Of a DNA stretch of 64,000 nucleotides, positions 8,113-16,949 are shown piece after piece. Below the pieces are notes generated by a model. It was not told the DNA's origin. It saw only the letters and a program-made list of their open reading frames with translations, and did not search any database. The stretch comes from CAVQJU01 sp963729215 (GTDB taxonomy: Bacteria > Acidobacteriota > Vicinamibacteria > Vicinamibacterales > CAVVIG01). The first letter of the stretch is position 1. Each line of letters starts with the position of its first letter. The position numbers and the translations under genes are program-made. Location: positions 372,001-436,000 of the forward strand of contig CAVSND010000009.1 in the NCBI GenBank assembly GCA_963729215.1, given 5' to 3'.

Positions 8113-8670
8113 TTAGAAGGCTTCGAGGATGGAGCTGACGATCGTGCGCGCGAACTCCGTGCTGATCCGATCCAGTGCCTGGGTGTCCTGACCGAAGAAC
8201 GCCGCGGGATCGACGGAGGTCTGGCCGGCCTGCGTGCCGGCGGCATCGTACTCCTGCCGGAAAACCAGGCTGGCGTTTTCCCAGAGGACCACGTTCGCCT
8301 TGGTGTCGCGCAGCTCCACGCGCGCGGTCATCGTAATCGCATAGCGGGAGGCCAGCTGCGAGTTCTGGTTGAAGCTCGCGGGGGTGATCGTGGCCGCCGT
8401 CACCTCGCCCGAGAGCAGGGCATCCACGCCGGTTGCCTCCGGCACGATGGTGTACTTGCCCCTGCCGATGAACTCGGAACGTACTTTTTGCGTCAGTATC
8501 GTTTCCAGGTTGAAAATCGCCGTGCGGTTCACGAAGTTCGGAATGCCAATCGTCTGGATGGACGCCGGCAGAAAGGACCCTCGTCCCGCCAGCGAATAGC
8601 CGCAGCCGCTCGCGGACACGCCGCACAGGACGCTCACGGTGAACAGAACGGCGCTCGCAGAATTTCTCAT
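8113..8670 (-). CDS. lptE: LPS-assembly lipoprotein LptE
   Basis: Outer-membrane lipoprotein (185 aa) that plugs LptD and helps deliver lipopolysaccharide to the cell surface. A signal sequence ends in a lipobox-like VSASGC with the lipidated cysteine near residue 23, then the family's CGYSLAGRGSFLP opening. Later FVNRTAIFNLETILTQKVRSE and AITMTARVELRD are typical LptE/RlpB blocks. The start overlaps the leuS stop by 4 bases and the stop abuts holA. The gene order leuS-lptE-holA is the classical one in many Gram-negatives. Confidence 0.9.
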   Translation of the reverse strand: MRNSASAVLFTVSVLCGVSASGCGYSLAGRGSFLPASIQTIGIPNFVNRTAIFNLETILTQKVRSEFIGRGKYTIVPEATGVDALLSGEVTAATITPASFNQNSQLASRYAITMTARVELRDTKANVVLWENASLVFRQEYDAAGTQAGQTSVDPAAFFGQDTQALDRISTEFARTIVSSILEAF

Positions 8671-11198
8671 TGGACGACTATAGACACGAGCGGGCCCTTG
8701 GCCACCACAACCTTGATGATTTTCTTGCCGGCGATATGCGCCATGACCGTCGGGTCCGCCAGCGCCAGGGCGCGCAGCTCATCGTCTGTCGAGCCGGCCG
8801 GGACGGTCAGCCGCGCGCGAACCTTGCCGTTGATCTGCACCGGGACGACAACTTCGTCGGCCTTCGCGACATCGGCATCGAATGCCGGCCACGCTGCCGT
8901 CGTGAGGCCGCCTGTATGGCCGAGCATCACCCAGAGTTCCTCCGCCGTGTGCGGGGCGAACGGCGAGAGCATCACGACGAGCGCGTCGATGGCCTCTCCC
9001 ACGACCGCCCGCGTCTGAGGGCGTTCGACATGCCCGCCGGGCGCCTGCCCGCGCCCGGGAATGCCGTGCGGCGTGCGTTCGCTGAACGCATACAGCTCGT
9101 TCACGAGCTCCATCAGCGACGAGACCGCCGTGTTGAGGTGCATGCGCTCCTCGATGTCCACGGTCGCGCGACGGATGGTGTCGTGCGTCTTGCGCCGCAA
9201 CGCCCGCTCGGCGTCCGAACAATCCATGCCCGTCAGAACGCCCGTGTCATGCCCCCCTACGATATCGCGCCAGTGGTCCACGATGCGCCAGACCCGGACG
9301 AGGAACCGGAAGCTGCCCTCGAGCCCGGCGTCGTTCCACTCGACTTCCTTTTCCGGCGGCGCGACGAACATGACGTACAAGCGGAGCGCGTCGGCGCCGT
9401 ATTTCTGCAGCATCGTGTCCGGATCGACGACGTTGCCCTTGGATTTCGACATCACGTTGCCGTCCTTGAGCACCATGCCCTGCGTGAGCAGGCGCTTGAA
9501 CGGCTCGTCGAACGTGATGAGGCCGACGTCGCGGAGGATGCGCGTGAAGAAGCGGGAGTACAGCAGGTGAAGGATCGCGTGCTCGACACCGCCGCTGTAA
9601 AAGTCGACCGGCATCCAGTACGCGCCCGCCTCCTTGCTGAAGGGCAGCTCGCGATTGTGCGGGTCGGCGAACCTGAGGAAGTACCACGAGGAATCGACGA
9701 ACGTATCCATCGTGTCCGTCTCGCGCCGCGCCGGGCCCCCGCACTTCGGGCACGTCACGTTGACGAACTCGGGCACGTGCGCAAGCGGTGAATCGCCCCG
9801 GCCCGTGAACTGCGCCACCTTCGGCAGCTCCACCGGCAGTTGTTCGTACGGGACACCGACCACGCCGTCCTTCTCGCAATGGATGATCGGAATCGGCGTG
9901 CCCCAATACCGTTGCCGTGAAATGCCCCAGTCCTTGAGACGGTACTGAACCTCGCCCGTACCGACGCCCCGCCTGGCCGCGTCGGCAATCATCCGCTCCA
10001 TCACCGCCGGCGCGGTGGCCCCGGAATACTCGCCGGAATCCACCAGTGTTCCGTAGCTCACCGATGCGTCCGTCAACTCGGCGGCAGTTGCCGGCGTTTC
10101 GGCCGAACGCACCACGATGCGTATCGGGAGGCCATACTTGCGCGCGAAAGCGAAATCGCGTTCGTCATGCGCCGGCACGGCCATGATGGCGCCCGTGCCG
10201 TACTCGGCGAGGACGAAATTCGCGACCCAGATGGGCACATCCTCGCCCGTGAACGGATTCCTGGCTTTCCGGCCGGTGTCGAAACCCTCCTTCTCGATGT
10301 CGCCGGCGCGCCTCGCTTCCTTGTCGAGCGCGCGAAACTTCGCGACCCGTTCGTTGAACGCCCCTGGGTCGGGGCTCTCGGACGCAAATCGATCCACGAG
10401 CGCATGCTCTGGCGCGAGCAGCACGAACGTGGCGCCGTAGATCGTGTCGATGCGGGTCGTGAAGACCTCGATGGTCACGCCGGGGGCATCGGCGACCGGG
10501 AACTTCAGCCGGGCGCCCTCGGATCGCCCGATCCAGTTCCGCTGCATGACCACGACTTTCTCCGGCCATTCCGACAGGGTCTCGAGGCCGGCCAGCAGCT
10601 CGTCGGCATAGGCCGTGATCTTGAAGAACCACTGCTCGAGCGATCGTTGTTCGACGATCGACCCGCACCGCCAGCAGGCGCCGTCGACGACCTGCTCGTT
10701 GGCGAGCACGGTGTTGTCGACCGGGCACCAGTTGACCGTCGAGCGCCTGCGATACGCGAGGCCGCGCTCGAACATCTTGAGGAAAATCCACTGGTTGAAC
10801 TTGTAGTACTCGGGGAGACACGTCGCGATCTCGCGGCCCCAGGCATAGCTGATGCCCAGGCGCTGCAGCTGCCCCTTCATGTGGTGGATGTTGTCGAACG
10901 TGGACGCCTCAGGATGCGTGCCCGTCTTGATCGCCGCATTCTCCGCGGGCAGGCCGAACGCGTCCCAGCCGAACGGGTGCAGGACGTTGTAGCCCCGCAT
11001 CCGTTTCATGCGCGCGCAGATGTCGCCGATGATGTAGTTGCGGACGTGCCCGACGTGCGCGTGACCGGACGGGTAGGCGAACATCTCGAGGCAGTAGAAC
11101 TTCGGACGGCTCGAGTCGATCTCCACCTCGAACGCGCGCGTCGCCGCCCACACGTCCTGCCATTTCTTATCGAGTTCCTGGGGCCGGTAGTCGGTCAC
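8667..11198 (-). CDS. leuS: Leucyl-tRNA synthetase
   Basis: Class I synthetase (843 aa) that attaches leucine to tRNA-Leu and hydrolyses mischarged tRNA in its CP1 domain. The HIGH-type motif is YPSGHAHVGHVRNY near residue 45. The zinc-finger region CRWCGS-like CWRCGSIVEQ is near 175, the editing domain spans about 220-410 (TRIDTIYGATFVLLAPEH), and the KMSKS motif reads GNVMSKSKGNVVDPD near 575. The anticodon-binding domain and the short C-terminal domain follow. It is the first gene of the leuS-lptE-holA operon and full length. Confidence 0.97.
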   Translation of the reverse strand: MTDYRPQELDKKWQDVWAATRAFEVEIDSSRPKFYCLEMFAYPSGHAHVGHVRNYIIGDICARMKRMRGYNVLHPFGWDAFGLPAENAAIKTGTHPEASTFDNIHHMKGQLQRLGISYAWGREIATCLPEYYKFNQWIFLKMFERGLAYRRRSTVNWCPVDNTVLANEQVVDGACWRCGSIVEQRSLEQWFFKITAYADELLAGLETLSEWPEKVVVMQRNWIGRSEGARLKFPVADAPGVTIEVFTTRIDTIYGATFVLLAPEHALVDRFASESPDPGAFNERVAKFRALDKEARRAGDIEKEGFDTGRKARNPFTGEDVPIWVANFVLAEYGTGAIMAVPAHDERDFAFARKYGLPIRIVVRSAETPATAAELTDASVSYGTLVDSGEYSGATAPAVMERMIADAARRGVGTGEVQYRLKDWGISRQRYWGTPIPIIHCEKDGVVGVPYEQLPVELPKVAQFTGRGDSPLAHVPEFVNVTCPKCGGPARRETDTMDTFVDSSWYFLRFADPHNRELPFSKEAGAYWMPVDFYSGGVEHAILHLLYSRFFTRILRDVGLITFDEPFKRLLTQGMVLKDGNVMSKSKGNVVDPDTMLQKYGADALRLYVMFVAPPEKEVEWNDAGLEGSFRFLVRVWRIVDHWRDIVGGHDTGVLTGMDCSDAERALRRKTHDTIRRATVDIEERMHLNTAVSSLMELVNELYAFSERTPHGIPGRGQAPGGHVERPQTRAVVGEAIDALVVMLSPFAPHTAEELWVMLGHTGGLTTAAWPAFDADVAKADEVVVPVQINGKVRARLTVPAGSTDDELRALALADPTVMAHIAGKKIIKVVVAKGPLVSIVVQ

Positions 11199-11202
11199 TC
11201 GG

Positions 11203-12234
11203 CTATTTTACCTTCCAGAACGGCGCAATCGCCTTCTTGACGCGGTCGACGGCCATGCGTCCGCGTCCCGATGCGAGCGTCGCTTCCGGCCACGCGGGCT
11301 CTTCGAGCGGCGCATCCAGCGCGTTGACGGTCTCGTCGAGCGACGCCGCCAGTGCCTGAAGATCGTAACCTCCCTCTGTGACGAGAGCGATCCGCCCGCT
11401 GCACGTCTCCTCCGCCACGCCGCGCAGCCCCGTCGTCATCGCACCAAACGCGCCAGCCGTGAGCCGCATCGTCGCGAGCGGGTCGCGTTCGTGAGCGTCG
11501 AAACCGGCCGAGACGAGAATGAGAGCCGGCTTAAACTGACGCAAAACGGGGAGGACGATCTCGTCGAACGCCACTCGATAATCGGCGTCCACCGCGCCCG
11601 ATTCGAGCGGCACGTTCACCGTGAATCCGGCGCCGTCGCCGATCCCGACCTCGTCCGCTGCGCCGGTGCCGGGATAGTACGGGTACTGGTGGGTCGAGAC
11701 GTACAGCACCGAGGAGTCCCGCTCGAAGGTGTGCTGCGTGCCGTTCCCGTGGTGGACATCGAAGTCCACGATGGCGACTCGTCCGGCGCCCATGGCACGC
11801 GCGTGCGCCGCGGCCACCGCCACGTTGTTGAACAGGCAAAAGCCCATCGCCTTGTTTCGCTCGGCGTGATGGCCGGGCGGGCGCACCATCGCCAGCGCTG
11901 CCGTGTGTGTGGCCCCCATGACGCGCTCCACCGCGTCCACGGCCGCCCCGGCCGCCAGGAGCGCTATCTCGTGGGATTCAGGCGACGTGTACGTGTCGGG
12001 GTCGAGGGCGACGGCCTGCCCCGAGGTCTCGGACAGCCGATGCAGGTAAGCCGCGTCGTGGATGCGCGCGAGCTGCTCCCGGGTGGCGGCCGGCGGCGCG
12101 ACCACCTCTCCGCCGGTCGCGCGCCAGCGCGCGGCAACCGCGTTCATCACGGCCGCACGCTCGGGCCGTTCCGGGTGTCCGGGGGGAGTCTGGTGTTCAG
12201 CGAAGCGCTCGCTGGAGATGATGATCAGCGGCAT
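11203..12234 (-). CDS. Histone deacetylase family protein (zinc-dependent deacylase)
   Basis: Member of the arginase/deacetylase fold family (HDAC/AcuC/acetylpolyamine amidohydrolase), 343 aa from the ATG at 12234 (MPLIIISSERFAEH). That start follows the upstream gene by 10 bases; a longer frame would overlap it. The charge-relay histidines are in VRPPGHHAERN, and zinc ligands are in DFDVHHGNGTQ and SAGFDAHERDPL. The catalytic-tyrosine/glycine region is EGGYDL. The substrate could be acetyl-lysine or an acetylated polyamine or small molecule; the sequence does not decide. It sits 4 bases upstream of the leuS start. Confidence 0.9.
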   Translation of the reverse strand: MPLIIISSERFAEHQTPPGHPERPERAAVMNAVAARWRATGGEVVAPPAATREQLARIHDAAYLHRLSETSGQAVALDPDTYTSPESHEIALLAAGAAVDAVERVMGATHTAALAMVRPPGHHAERNKAMGFCLFNNVAVAAAHARAMGAGRVAIVDFDVHHGNGTQHTFERDSSVLYVSTHQYPYYPGTGAADEVGIGDGAGFTVNVPLESGAVDADYRVAFDEIVLPVLRQFKPALILVSAGFDAHERDPLATMRLTAGAFGAMTTGLRGVAEETCSGRIALVTEGGYDLQALAASLDETVNALDAPLEEPAWPEATLASGRGRMAVDRVKKAIAPFWKVK

Positions 12235-12244
12235 GTCACGCGGC

Positions 12245-12682
12245 TCAGATGCGTAATTGCGCGGCGTCAAACTCTTGGATATCGGGCGGATTCACGCTGA
12301 AATCGCTGTACCGGATCCACGTCGGCTTCGCACGCAGGTAGATGAGGCCTGGCCAGGACTGCCGACTGGGTCCGTCCGGAAACCGCCTGAAGTAGTGTTC
12401 CTTCAGCCCTTGGAGCTCGGCCCCTTCCGGCTCGTCCGCGACCCCTTGGTACTGCACGGTTCTCTCAGCTCCGTCCATCCCGCCGATCACGAAAGCGACC
12501 CTGGAGTTCTGCCGCAGATTCCTGGCTTTCCGCGACGAGTCTATGGTGTCGAAGAAGATCTCGAGGCGCTCGGTGACGACAAACCCGATGACTGCGGCCT
12601 GCGGTGAGCCCGAGGGCGATACCGACGCTTGGACCGCGAAGGTCTGGCTGTCCATGAAAGCGAGCAGGTCTGAGGCCGTCAT
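12245..12682 (-). CDS. Pyridoxamine 5'-phosphate oxidase-like FMN-binding protein
   Basis: Split beta-barrel protein of the PNPOx-like family (145 aa), which bind FMN, F420 or haem. Visible family features are FAVQASVSPSGSPQAAVIGFVV at about 15-36, the flavin-phosphate binding region DTIDSSRKARNLRQNSRVAFVIG at 45-67, and a C-terminal PTWIRYSDFSVNPP. It lacks the extra C-terminal region of true PdxH, so vitamin B6 oxidase activity is not implied. It lies between a DinB protein and the HDAC-like gene on the same strand. Confidence 0.8.
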   Translation of the reverse strand: MTASDLLAFMDSQTFAVQASVSPSGSPQAAVIGFVVTERLEIFFDTIDSSRKARNLRQNSRVAFVIGGMDGAERTVQYQGVADEPEGAELQGLKEHYFRRFPDGPSRQSWPGLIYLRAKPTWIRYSDFSVNPPDIQEFDAAQLRI

Positions 12683-12707
12683 GCCCTCGATCGTGCCCAG
12701 GCATCCG

Positions 12708-13172
12708 TCACACGATCACCCCCAGCTGAGCGAGATGATGACGGAGGTGCTCGCCGTAGTCGGACGCCAGGAACCCGAGAGTCACAGCCGTCGCGGATTC
12801 GATGATGCACGGCACGTGACGCCGCTCGTCCGGGATGTGGCCAATGACATGCGCCAGGTGACGGTTGTACGAGTGCCACAACGTCACGAGCTCGTCCCAC
12901 GGCCGGTCGCCATAGTGCTGGCATCCCACCCAGTGGTCCTGCTCGTAGGGCGGAAACCGCAGCTCGGATACCTCCTGCGCCCGCACGAACCGCTGGTGGT
13001 TGTTCGAGGCCGAGTCGATCAAATGGCCGATCACCTGTTTGGGAGACCACTTGCCCGGCGCGCGAGGCCTCGAAGCCTGAGGCTCACCGATCGATCGCAG
13101 TTTCGGGAGAGCCGCCTCGACGGACTGCAGTAGCTCGGCCGCGATCGCCGGGAAGGGCGTGTCCTCTGACAT
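12708..13172 (-). CDS. DinB family protein (four-helix bundle, putative metal-dependent)
   Basis: DinB/YfiT-like protein of 154 aa. Three histidines typical of the metal site are visible: in GHLIDSASNNHQRF (about residue 50) and in the C-terminal HLRHHLAQL. W42-SPKQVIGHLIDSA is the classic first-helix signature. Known members are thiol-transferases or stress proteins, many without assigned function. It follows the acyltransferase gene at 13200 on the same strand with a 27-base gap. Confidence 0.82.
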   Translation of the reverse strand: MSEDTPFPAIAAELLQSVEAALPKLRSIGEPQASRPRAPGKWSPKQVIGHLIDSASNNHQRFVRAQEVSELRFPPYEQDHWVGCQHYGDRPWDELVTLWHSYNRHLAHVIGHIPDERRHVPCIIESATAVTLGFLASDYGEHLRHHLAQLGVIV

Positions 13173-13199
13173 CGGCAGACGCGGATCGTAACACGTCGG

Positions 13200-13883
13200 T
13201 CACGTGCCGGATGCCATCTGCCGGGCGCGCGCTTCGAGCGCCTGCAGCCTCGCTTCCAGCTCGAGCCGCGCCGCCTCGATCCCATCGTCCTGCGCGTCGC
13301 GAGGTACTTCGAACGGAGCACCCATGGCGATCGATACGGTGGCGAACGGCTTGGGAATCTGGGTCCGGTCCCAGCTGTTTGTCGTCCAGCAGCGATCGGC
13401 CTCGAGGTGAAACGGCAGCACCGGGTTGCCCGTCAGCTTCGCGAGCCAGACAGCCCCCGGCTGCGCCACGCGGGCCGGGCCTCGGGGGCCGTCAACCGCG
13501 AAGCCCGCCGGTCTGCCGGCGGCCAAATCTCGGGAGAGCTTCAGGAGCGCCCGCCGGCCGCCGCGCGAGGTCGAGCCGCGTGCCGTGCCGTAGCCGAATC
13601 GCTCGATGATGCCGGCGATCCATTCGCCGTCGAAGTTCTCGCTGATGATGACGACGATGCCCCTGCGCTTGAAGTAAAACGTGGCGGGCAGAATCCGGCC
13701 GTGCCAGAACGCCATGATCGGCTGGCGGCCGCTCCGCGTGATGGCCTCGAAGTGTTCGAGGCCCTCGGTGCGCCAGCGGAACGTCGCCCCCAGCGCGGAA
13801 ATGAGGCGATAGCCGGCGATCGAGATGGCGGCCGCCTCGAATCGCTTCAGCCGGGACGCCCGCCATGACGTCGTGTCGCTCAC
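13200..13883 (-). CDS. Lysophospholipid acyltransferase family protein (DUF374)
   Basis: Probable membrane-associated acyltransferase of 227 aa, DUF374 branch of the LPLAT superfamily. The active-site region MAFWHGRILPATFYF (about residue 55-70) carries the conserved WHGR in place of HxxxxD. FAVDGPRGPARVAQPGAVWLA at about 140-160 is the second family block. Predicted role: acyl transfer to a lipid or lipid A precursor, inferred from the family and from the envelope genes in the window. The start is GTG at 13883. The spacer upstream contains a short iterated word. Confidence 0.82.
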   Translation of the reverse strand: MSDTTSWRASRLKRFEAAAISIAGYRLISALGATFRWRTEGLEHFEAITRSGRQPIMAFWHGRILPATFYFKRRGIVVIISENFDGEWIAGIIERFGYGTARGSTSRGGRRALLKLSRDLAAGRPAGFAVDGPRGPARVAQPGAVWLAKLTGNPVLPFHLEADRCWTTNSWDRTQIPKPFATVSIAMGAPFEVPRDAQDDGIEAARLELEARLQALEARARQMASGT

Positions 13884-13925
13884 GCCATCACCAATGCCCG
13901 ATCACCACGTCACCCAATCACCAGA
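13884..13925. repeat. Intergenic word repeat (GTGATTGGGTGA-type)
   Basis: On the minus strand the junction reads as variants of GTGAT(T/C)GGG separated by a few bases, for example GTGATTGGGTGA and GTGATCGGGC and TTGGTGATGG. The stop codon TGA of the Fe-S oxidoreductase (13910) is inside the first copy, and the GTG start of the acyltransferase lies just after the last. This is a one-arm member of the junction repeats described at 15774. Confidence 0.5.
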
Positions 13926-15776
13926 TCTTTTTTCGCCAGCCGTCCATTCACGAAGGTCATCAGATCCACGAACTGGACCGCTTCGCTTCCAGCCGGCGCG
14001 CTGGTCTGGGCGCCTTTCAGCATGATCGTGCAGAACGGGCACGCCGTGACCACCGTTCCGGCGCCTGTGTCCTGGAGCTGCTTGAACCGCACGTCGCTGA
14101 TCCGGCTCCCCGGCTCCTCTTCCTTGTCGGCGAACAGCAACCCGCCGCCCGCGCCGCAGCAGAACGGGTTGTCCCCGTTGCGAACCGGCTCCCGAATCTC
14201 GTCGCCGAACATCGAAAGCAGCTGGCGCGGTTCGTCCGACTTTCCGGCATAGCGGCCGAGATAGCACGGGTCGTGAAAGGTCACCGTGCCGGTCGTGCCG
14301 CCGGCGGGCGGCTGCCTCGCAGCCTGCGGTGCGTCTCGCATCAGCCCTGCAACGAAGACCGACGAATGGACGATCTCCACCTCATATCCGAAACGGCGGT
14401 AGTCCTCGCCGATGGTCTTCACGCAGTGCGGACACGAGGTGAGGATCGTCTTCGGGCCGGCGCTCTTCAGCTCCTCGATGTTCGCGTTCGCGAGCTCCTG
14501 GAACATGTACTCGTTGCCGGTCCTCTTGGCCGGGTCGCCGGTGCACTGCTCCTTTCCCAGCACGCCGAACCTGACGTTTCTCGCCCGCAGGATTTCGAAC
14601 AGGGAGCGGAGGGACTTCTGGAAGTCGGCTTCGAACGCCCCCGCACAACCGAGCCACACGAGCACGTCATGCCGGGCCGGGTCGAAGGTTTCGAGCGCGG
14701 CGGACGTCACGAACTTCTGCCGCTGATCGTAGCCGAGGCCCCAGATATTCCTGCGCCGTTCGAGGTGGTTGTACATGGCGCCGAGGTACTCCGGCGCGTC
14801 GCCGTTCGAGACCAGGCCCCGGCGCGCGCCGATGATCATCGGCAGATGCTCGATGCCGACCGGGCACTGATTTTCGCAGGCGCCGCAGGTCGTGCACTGC
14901 CACAACACCTCTTCGCTGTACACCTCGCCGAGCTTGCGGTCGCGGCTGCCGGACAGCAGCGCCGCCTGCGTCTGGAGAACGAGAGTCTTCGGGTTCAACG
15001 CCTTCCCTGCCGCCCAGGCCGGACAGTTGTCCTGGCACCGCCCGCACTCGACGCACGTGAACGCATCGAGCACCGTCTTCTTCGCGAGGTCCTTGACCGC
15101 CTCGAGACCTACTTCTTCCTTCTCGAAATCGAGGTTGCCGACACGGCCGAGTTCGGGGGATTTCAGGAATACAGTGATTGGCGACAGCACGAGATGAAGG
15201 TGCTTCGACGCCGGAATGAGCGCCATGAACGCGAGGATGACGAGCATGTGCGTCCACCAGTTCACGCGTCCCGCGACGGTGCTCTCGTCGAGCTGGAAGC
15301 CCAGCAGGAACGTGATCATCAGCGTCGCGATGAACAACGCAATCACGACAGACTCGATGGACACGTGGTCGCCGAGGCCGGCCGGCCGGACGAAGGCCCG
15401 GCGCACGAGCAGGTAGAGGATGCCCGCCAGAACGGCGGCGGCAAACGGCGCGAGGCCGAGCCGATAGGCGTGAAAGCCAGGACGACGCCGTCAGGTCGGC
15501 GATGCCCAGTCCATACAGAAACTCGATCGACGTGTAACCGGCAAACGCGGCGAAGCCCCAGAACACGAGGGCGTGCGCGGCGCCCGCAATCGGCCGTTCG
15601 CGGATCGTACGGCGCTGCAGGACGACGTCGAGCAGGAAACGTTGAAGGCGGACACCGAAGTCGTCGAACGAAAAGTGCCCCGGCGCCGCAGCGATCAGCC
15701 GGACGCGGGCAGCGACCTGCATCGCGAAGGCCCCGACGGCCACAATCAGGAGCGCCCACAGGGCCCAATATCTCAT
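13910..15776 (-). CDS. Membrane Fe-S oxidoreductase (EtfAB:quinone oxidoreductase type), frameshifted near 15476
   Basis: Fusion of a cytochrome-b-like membrane region with an HdrC/HdrD-like Fe-S protein, about 621 aa. N-terminal transmembrane segments (MRYWALWALLIVAVGAFAM, ALVFWGFAAFAGYTSIEFLYG, then FAAAVLAGILYLLV and VVIALFIATLMITFLLGF) precede two 4Fe-4S clusters (CVECGRCQDNCP, CTTCGACENQCP). Two CCG domains follow (LGCAGAF...SCPHC, HDPCYLGRY...CCGAGGG...ACPFC). After DLTASSW one extra base near 15476 shifts the frame; the true reading continues FHAYRLGLAPF. Beside etfA and etfB it probably passes electrons from EtfAB to menaquinone. The ATG is part of the upstream repeat, with no Shine-Dalgarno. 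Confidence 0.85.
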
Positions 15777-15889
15777 CTGGTCATCTGGTCATCTGGTCAT
15801 CTGGTCATCTGGTCATCGTTTGGAGATTTAGCCATTTGAAAATTGTCAAACGATGACCAGATGACCAATGACCAGACGACCAGATGATC
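15774..15889. repeat. Junction repeat, word TCATCTGG, long inverted repeat
   Basis: Left arm: five copies of CATCTGG with period 8 from 15774 to 15812, then TCATCGTTTG. Right arm 15846-15889: CAAACGATGACCAGATGACC and three further variant copies, the reverse complement of the left arm with a few mismatches. The loop is about 22 bases. The arms can form a hairpin of about 40 bp in the etfA/Fe-S transcript. The first word supplies the ATG of the Fe-S oxidoreductase. Confidence 0.9.
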
Positions 15890-15891
15890 GG

Positions 15892-16866
15892 TTACTCCTT
15901 GAGCGCGTCAACCAGAGCCGGAACCAGCTCGAACAGGTCGCCGACGATCCCGTAGTCGGCGACCTCGAAGATGGGCGCGTCGGGGTCCTTGTTGATGGCC
16001 GCGATCGTTTGCGAGCCCTTCATCCCGACCAGGTGCTGGATGGCGCCCGAGATGCCGAGCGCGAGGTAAAGCTTTGGCGCCACGGTCTGGCCCGAGCTGC
16101 CGACCTGGCGGGCCATCGGCAGCCAGCCGGCGTCGCAAATGGGGCGCGATGCCGCGAGCTCGGCGCCCAGCGCGTCAGCCAGCTGCTGGGCGACCGGGAT
16201 CTTGTCCTGCTCCTTGATACCCCGGCCCACGGCCACGATGCGTTCGGCCTGTGACAGGTCAACGGCCTGGCGGGCTTCCTGAAACGGCGCTTCGGGCTTC
16301 TGCCGGATCGCGCCGGCGTCGATCGCGACGGCGAGGGGGCGAACGGGCGCGGGTGCCGCGCCCCTGGCGGCGCCATCGGCTCTGAACGATCCGACCTGCA
16401 CGGTGATGAAATGAGGTGTGTCACCCTGTGGGACGACATCGGCCGTCAACTTGCCCTGGAACATCGGGCGGACGAACGCCGTCACCCCGCCGCTCGTTTT
16501 CAGCGCGGTCACGTCGGTGACCAGCGCCCGCTCGAGCCGGCTCGCAAGCTTCGGCGCGAAGTCGCGTGTCTGATAGGTGTGCGGCAGTATCACGGTCGTC
16601 GGCTTGAGCTCGGCAACCGCCTGTGCGAGCGCCGCGGTGAACCCGTCGGCGGTATAGGGCTCGAGCGCTGCCGTGTCGATCGTGACCACCGCTTGCGCCT
16701 CGGCGCTGCTCAACTCGGCGGAGACAGCTCCAACATTCGCGCCAAGTACGAGGATGGACAGGCTCGACTGGGCCTGCCCTGCCGCCAGCGCCTGCCCGGC
16801 GGCGACGGCTTCCCACGTCGCCCGGTTCAGCTTTCCGTCTCTCTGTTCCGCAACCACTAAAATCAT
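15892..16866 (-). CDS. etfA: Electron transfer flavoprotein alpha subunit
   Basis: FAD-binding ETF subunit (324 aa) that collects electrons from acyl-CoA dehydrogenases. The N-terminal domain shows VVAEQRDGKLNRATWEAVAAG and the loop TYQTRDFAPKLASRL. The C-terminal FAD domain has VAVGRGIKEQDKIPVA, ICDAGWLPMARQVGSSGQTVAPKLY and GISGAIQHLVGMKGSQTIAAINKDPDAPIF (positions about 215-300). All are diagnostic for EtfA. It is followed by the membrane Fe-S oxidoreductase gene and preceded by etfB, each separated by a repeat junction. Confidence 0.96.
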   Translation of the reverse strand: MILVVAEQRDGKLNRATWEAVAAGQALAAGQAQSSLSILVLGANVGAVSAELSSAEAQAVVTIDTAALEPYTADGFTAALAQAVAELKPTTVILPHTYQTRDFAPKLASRLERALVTDVTALKTSGGVTAFVRPMFQGKLTADVVPQGDTPHFITVQVGSFRADGAARGAAPAPVRPLAVAIDAGAIRQKPEAPFQEARQAVDLSQAERIVAVGRGIKEQDKIPVAQQLADALGAELAASRPICDAGWLPMARQVGSSGQTVAPKLYLALGISGAIQHLVGMKGSQTIAAINKDPDAPIFEVADYGIVGDLFELVPALVDALKE

Positions 16867-16876
16867 GTGCTTTCAC

Positions 16877-16949
16877 GAACCACAAAGCCCACCAAGATCA
16901 CCAAGAACGGATCGACTGCCCTTTGTGAGTCTCGCGATCTTTGTGGTTC
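16877..16949. repeat. Junction repeat with perfect 11-bp terminal arms
   Basis: GAACCACAAAG at 16877-16887 and its exact reverse complement CTTTGTGGTTC at 16939-16949. The inside carries iterated CACCAAGATCACCAAG-like words and a partly matching TTTGTGAG arm. On the minus strand it begins immediately after the etfB stop codon (16950-16952). Confidence 0.8.

Noticed and set aside
13910..15776. Two separate genes (membrane protein and Fe-S protein) at 13910-15776
   Set aside because: A single-base repair near 15476 gives one continuous chain with the known fusion architecture; the downstream frame's start is inside a membrane segment.
15774..15889. CRISPR array at the TCATCTGG repeats
   Set aside because: Repeat units are 8 bases with no spacers, and the region is an inverted, not direct, array. 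No cas genes are present.
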